Shown here one piece after another: positions 15,410 through 16,908 of a DNA stretch of 16,908 bases (position 1 is the first letter of the stretch; each line of letters begins with the position of its first letter). A program made the translations under genes and the position numbers. Source of the DNA: Cytidiella melzeri (lineage: Eukaryota; Basidiomycota; Agaricomycetes; Polyporales; Irpicaceae); assembly GCA_022592445.1 (NCBI GenBank), contig JABYQR010000603.1:1-16908 (forward strand), in the 5' to 3' direction. The notes below the pieces were generated by a model. It was given only the letters and a program-made list of their open reading frames with translations. It ran no database searches and was not told the origin of the DNA.

Positions 15410-16908
15410 TCAGTGTAATGTTCTTGAGATATCCAGACCGATGTGTTTGCCTTCATCCCAGCTAAGATCATATGTAGATGGATAGATCGTGCAAAGGAAA
15501 GCGGGGTCGGTCTGGGTATTGAATTCCCGAAAGTGCGAGCGGAGATCCGCGAAGAGTGAAGCTTTGATGACCCGGGGCGCTCCGGGGTTTTCTTTGTAGA
15601 AGTCGTCAATCGCTTCTTGACTATTCTCGAGGTTTTTGACTGGTTCCCAGCTATTGTGTCCGTCTGAATACCCTTCCCATTTGACTAGGAATTGCAGTTT
15701 CTTCCATCGTCCGTGTAGCCTGCTGTCTAGCACTTTCTTGACAACGTACTGCTCTTCTCCGTCTATGACAATAGGATCAGGAGGTGGAGGTACGTCTTTG
15801 CCGTTGTCGTGCCAGGACTTAGACGGTTGATATGGAAGACGGGGTGGATTCGGAGATAGCTGGGTAGATCGAGTTTGTAATCAAGATCGCCAATGCGTTC
15901 GATGACCTTGTACGGGCCAAGTTGTCGAGGACCGAGTTTAGGGGTAGCCTGGTGAATCTGGATGTTCTTAGCGTTAAGCCAGACCATGTCCCCTACTTGG
16001 AAGACGCGTGGAGAGCGTTTCTCAGACTCGTAGAGTTGCTTCATCTTTTCTTTGCTTAGACGAAGAGCTGCTTCGGTCTCCTTGCGTACTCGAGCCATGT
16101 TGTCAAGGCGCTCATCAAGCGACGGGATATTGCTTCGCTTGCCGACTGGTATGGTGAAGTCGGGGCAATATCCGTAGATGACTTCAAACGGTGTTTGTGA
16201 GTTACCCGCATGTACTCGCGAGTTGAGTGCAAACTCAGCCGCCGGCAGATGATCGACCCAGTCGTCTTGTCGTTGCTGACAGAATAGACGTAGATACTGT
16301 TCGATATCCTGGTTTTTGCGTTCGACTTTGCCATTTCCTTGCGGATGATAGGCGGTCGTAAAATCAGTCTCTATGCCTAGGCGGTGATAGAGCGCACGCA
16401 TGAAGCGTGCTGCAAACTGGGGTCCTCGGTCAGAGAACACCTTCTTGGGAATGCCATGAAGTCGAAATACTTCTTTGTAATGTAGATCGGCAATCCCCTC
16501 AGCGTTAACCTTAGTAGTAGTAGGGATGATGTGCGTTTGATCGGAGTAATGGTCGACGTAGACCGTGATCGAACCAAATCCCTTAGAAGGTGGTAGCTGA
16601 GTGATGAGATCTACTCCGACGTGTTCCCAAGGTCCGGCCGGAGTTTCCTGAGGTTGTAGTACTGCTTTAGGGTGCGGAGCTGACTTATAGCGTTGACAGC
16701 GATCACAACCTAGTACGTAAGTCTCAACGAAGGCATTCATCTTTGGCCACCAATAGTGTCGTGAGGCTAGCTCTATGGTGCCGTGTTTGCCCGGATGACC
16801 AGCCGCGGGTGTGTCATGGCAAGATTTGACAATTTTGTGACGGAGCTCTTTGTTGTTAGGGATGTAGAGTTTTCCCTTGTAATAGATGAGCCGTCACTCT
16901 CTTCCCAA
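15410..16908 (-). pseudogene. pol: Ty3/gypsy chromovirus pol: integrase and chromodomain, frame-disrupted, cut by window edge
   Basis: Read leftward from the edge. An H-x5-H...C-x2-C zinc-binding domain covers about 16880-16690 (CHDTPAAGH, then CDRC). The DDE core follows with D in GVDLI (codon at 16611), D in FSDRGPQ (16431) and E in KVERKN (16323), the last two separated by exactly 35 residues. A GPY/F module (LGPYKVIERIG) is followed by HINRLSP. Then comes a chromodomain at about 15760-15580 with the aromatic cage region VKWEGY...SWEP, so this is a chromovirus. Two lesions are visible. An in-frame TGA at 16896-16894 lies upstream of the zinc finger, where a one-base loss would explain the frame. 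A one-base loss near 15810-15816 puts the chromodomain in a different frame from the integrase and ends the latter at a stop near 15763. Reverse transcriptase, RNase H and gag would lie to the right. Confidence 0.92.

Overview
The window looks like nuclear DNA of a filamentous basidiomycete, probably an Agaricomycete. The two intact protein genes have short GT-AG introns of 49 to 61 bp. One is a fungal F-box protein and the other a type III polyketide synthase (PKS). The space between and around them is filled with chromovirus-type Ty3/gypsy debris. The species cannot be named from sequence alone.

Layout. 1-652: the 3' part of an unrecognised + strand reading frame that runs in from the left edge. 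1282-2602 (-): a complete three-exon type III PKS of 403 aa with catalytic Cys163, His317 and Asn350. 3487-3653: a Tourist/PIF-Harbinger-like MITE with TAA target duplication. 4030-10110: a nested transposon graveyard. It holds a solo LTR of family C (TSD ATATT), a solo LTR of family B (TSD GAGTG) inside a family A LTR fragment, a full solo LTR of family A (TSD CCCTG), a probable LTR of a fourth family D, two roughly 0.5-0.6 kb inverted copies of another element's 3' region, and a decayed - strand gene whose end resembles a ubiquitin-protease-type fold. 10202-12069 (-): a complete three-exon F-box protein of 585 aa. 12910-13621: a second solo LTR C (TSD GTGTC). 13990-16908: a partial LTR A directly abutting the 3' LTR of a - strand chromovirus, whose integrase and chromodomain run off the right edge and carry frame lesions.

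The two host genes do not appear to act together. The PKS has no tailoring enzyme beside it, and the F-box gene would encode an SCF substrate receptor. The transposons dominate the window, and recombination has reduced most of them to solo LTRs with intact 5-bp target duplications.

The most unusual signal lies inside the LTRs. In three LTR families (A, C, D) of different sequence, about 50-57 bp downstream of the TATA box, there is a 59-68 bp segment with intron-like ends (GT...AG). It is bracketed by a 20-24 bp direct repeat whose copies both end in AG. In family A the segment has a canonical TACTAAC branch site. A diverged copy differs at the donor and branch site only by splice-compatible changes. 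This suggests leader introns in retrotransposon LTRs, flanked by repeats that could let reverse transcription restore the intron.
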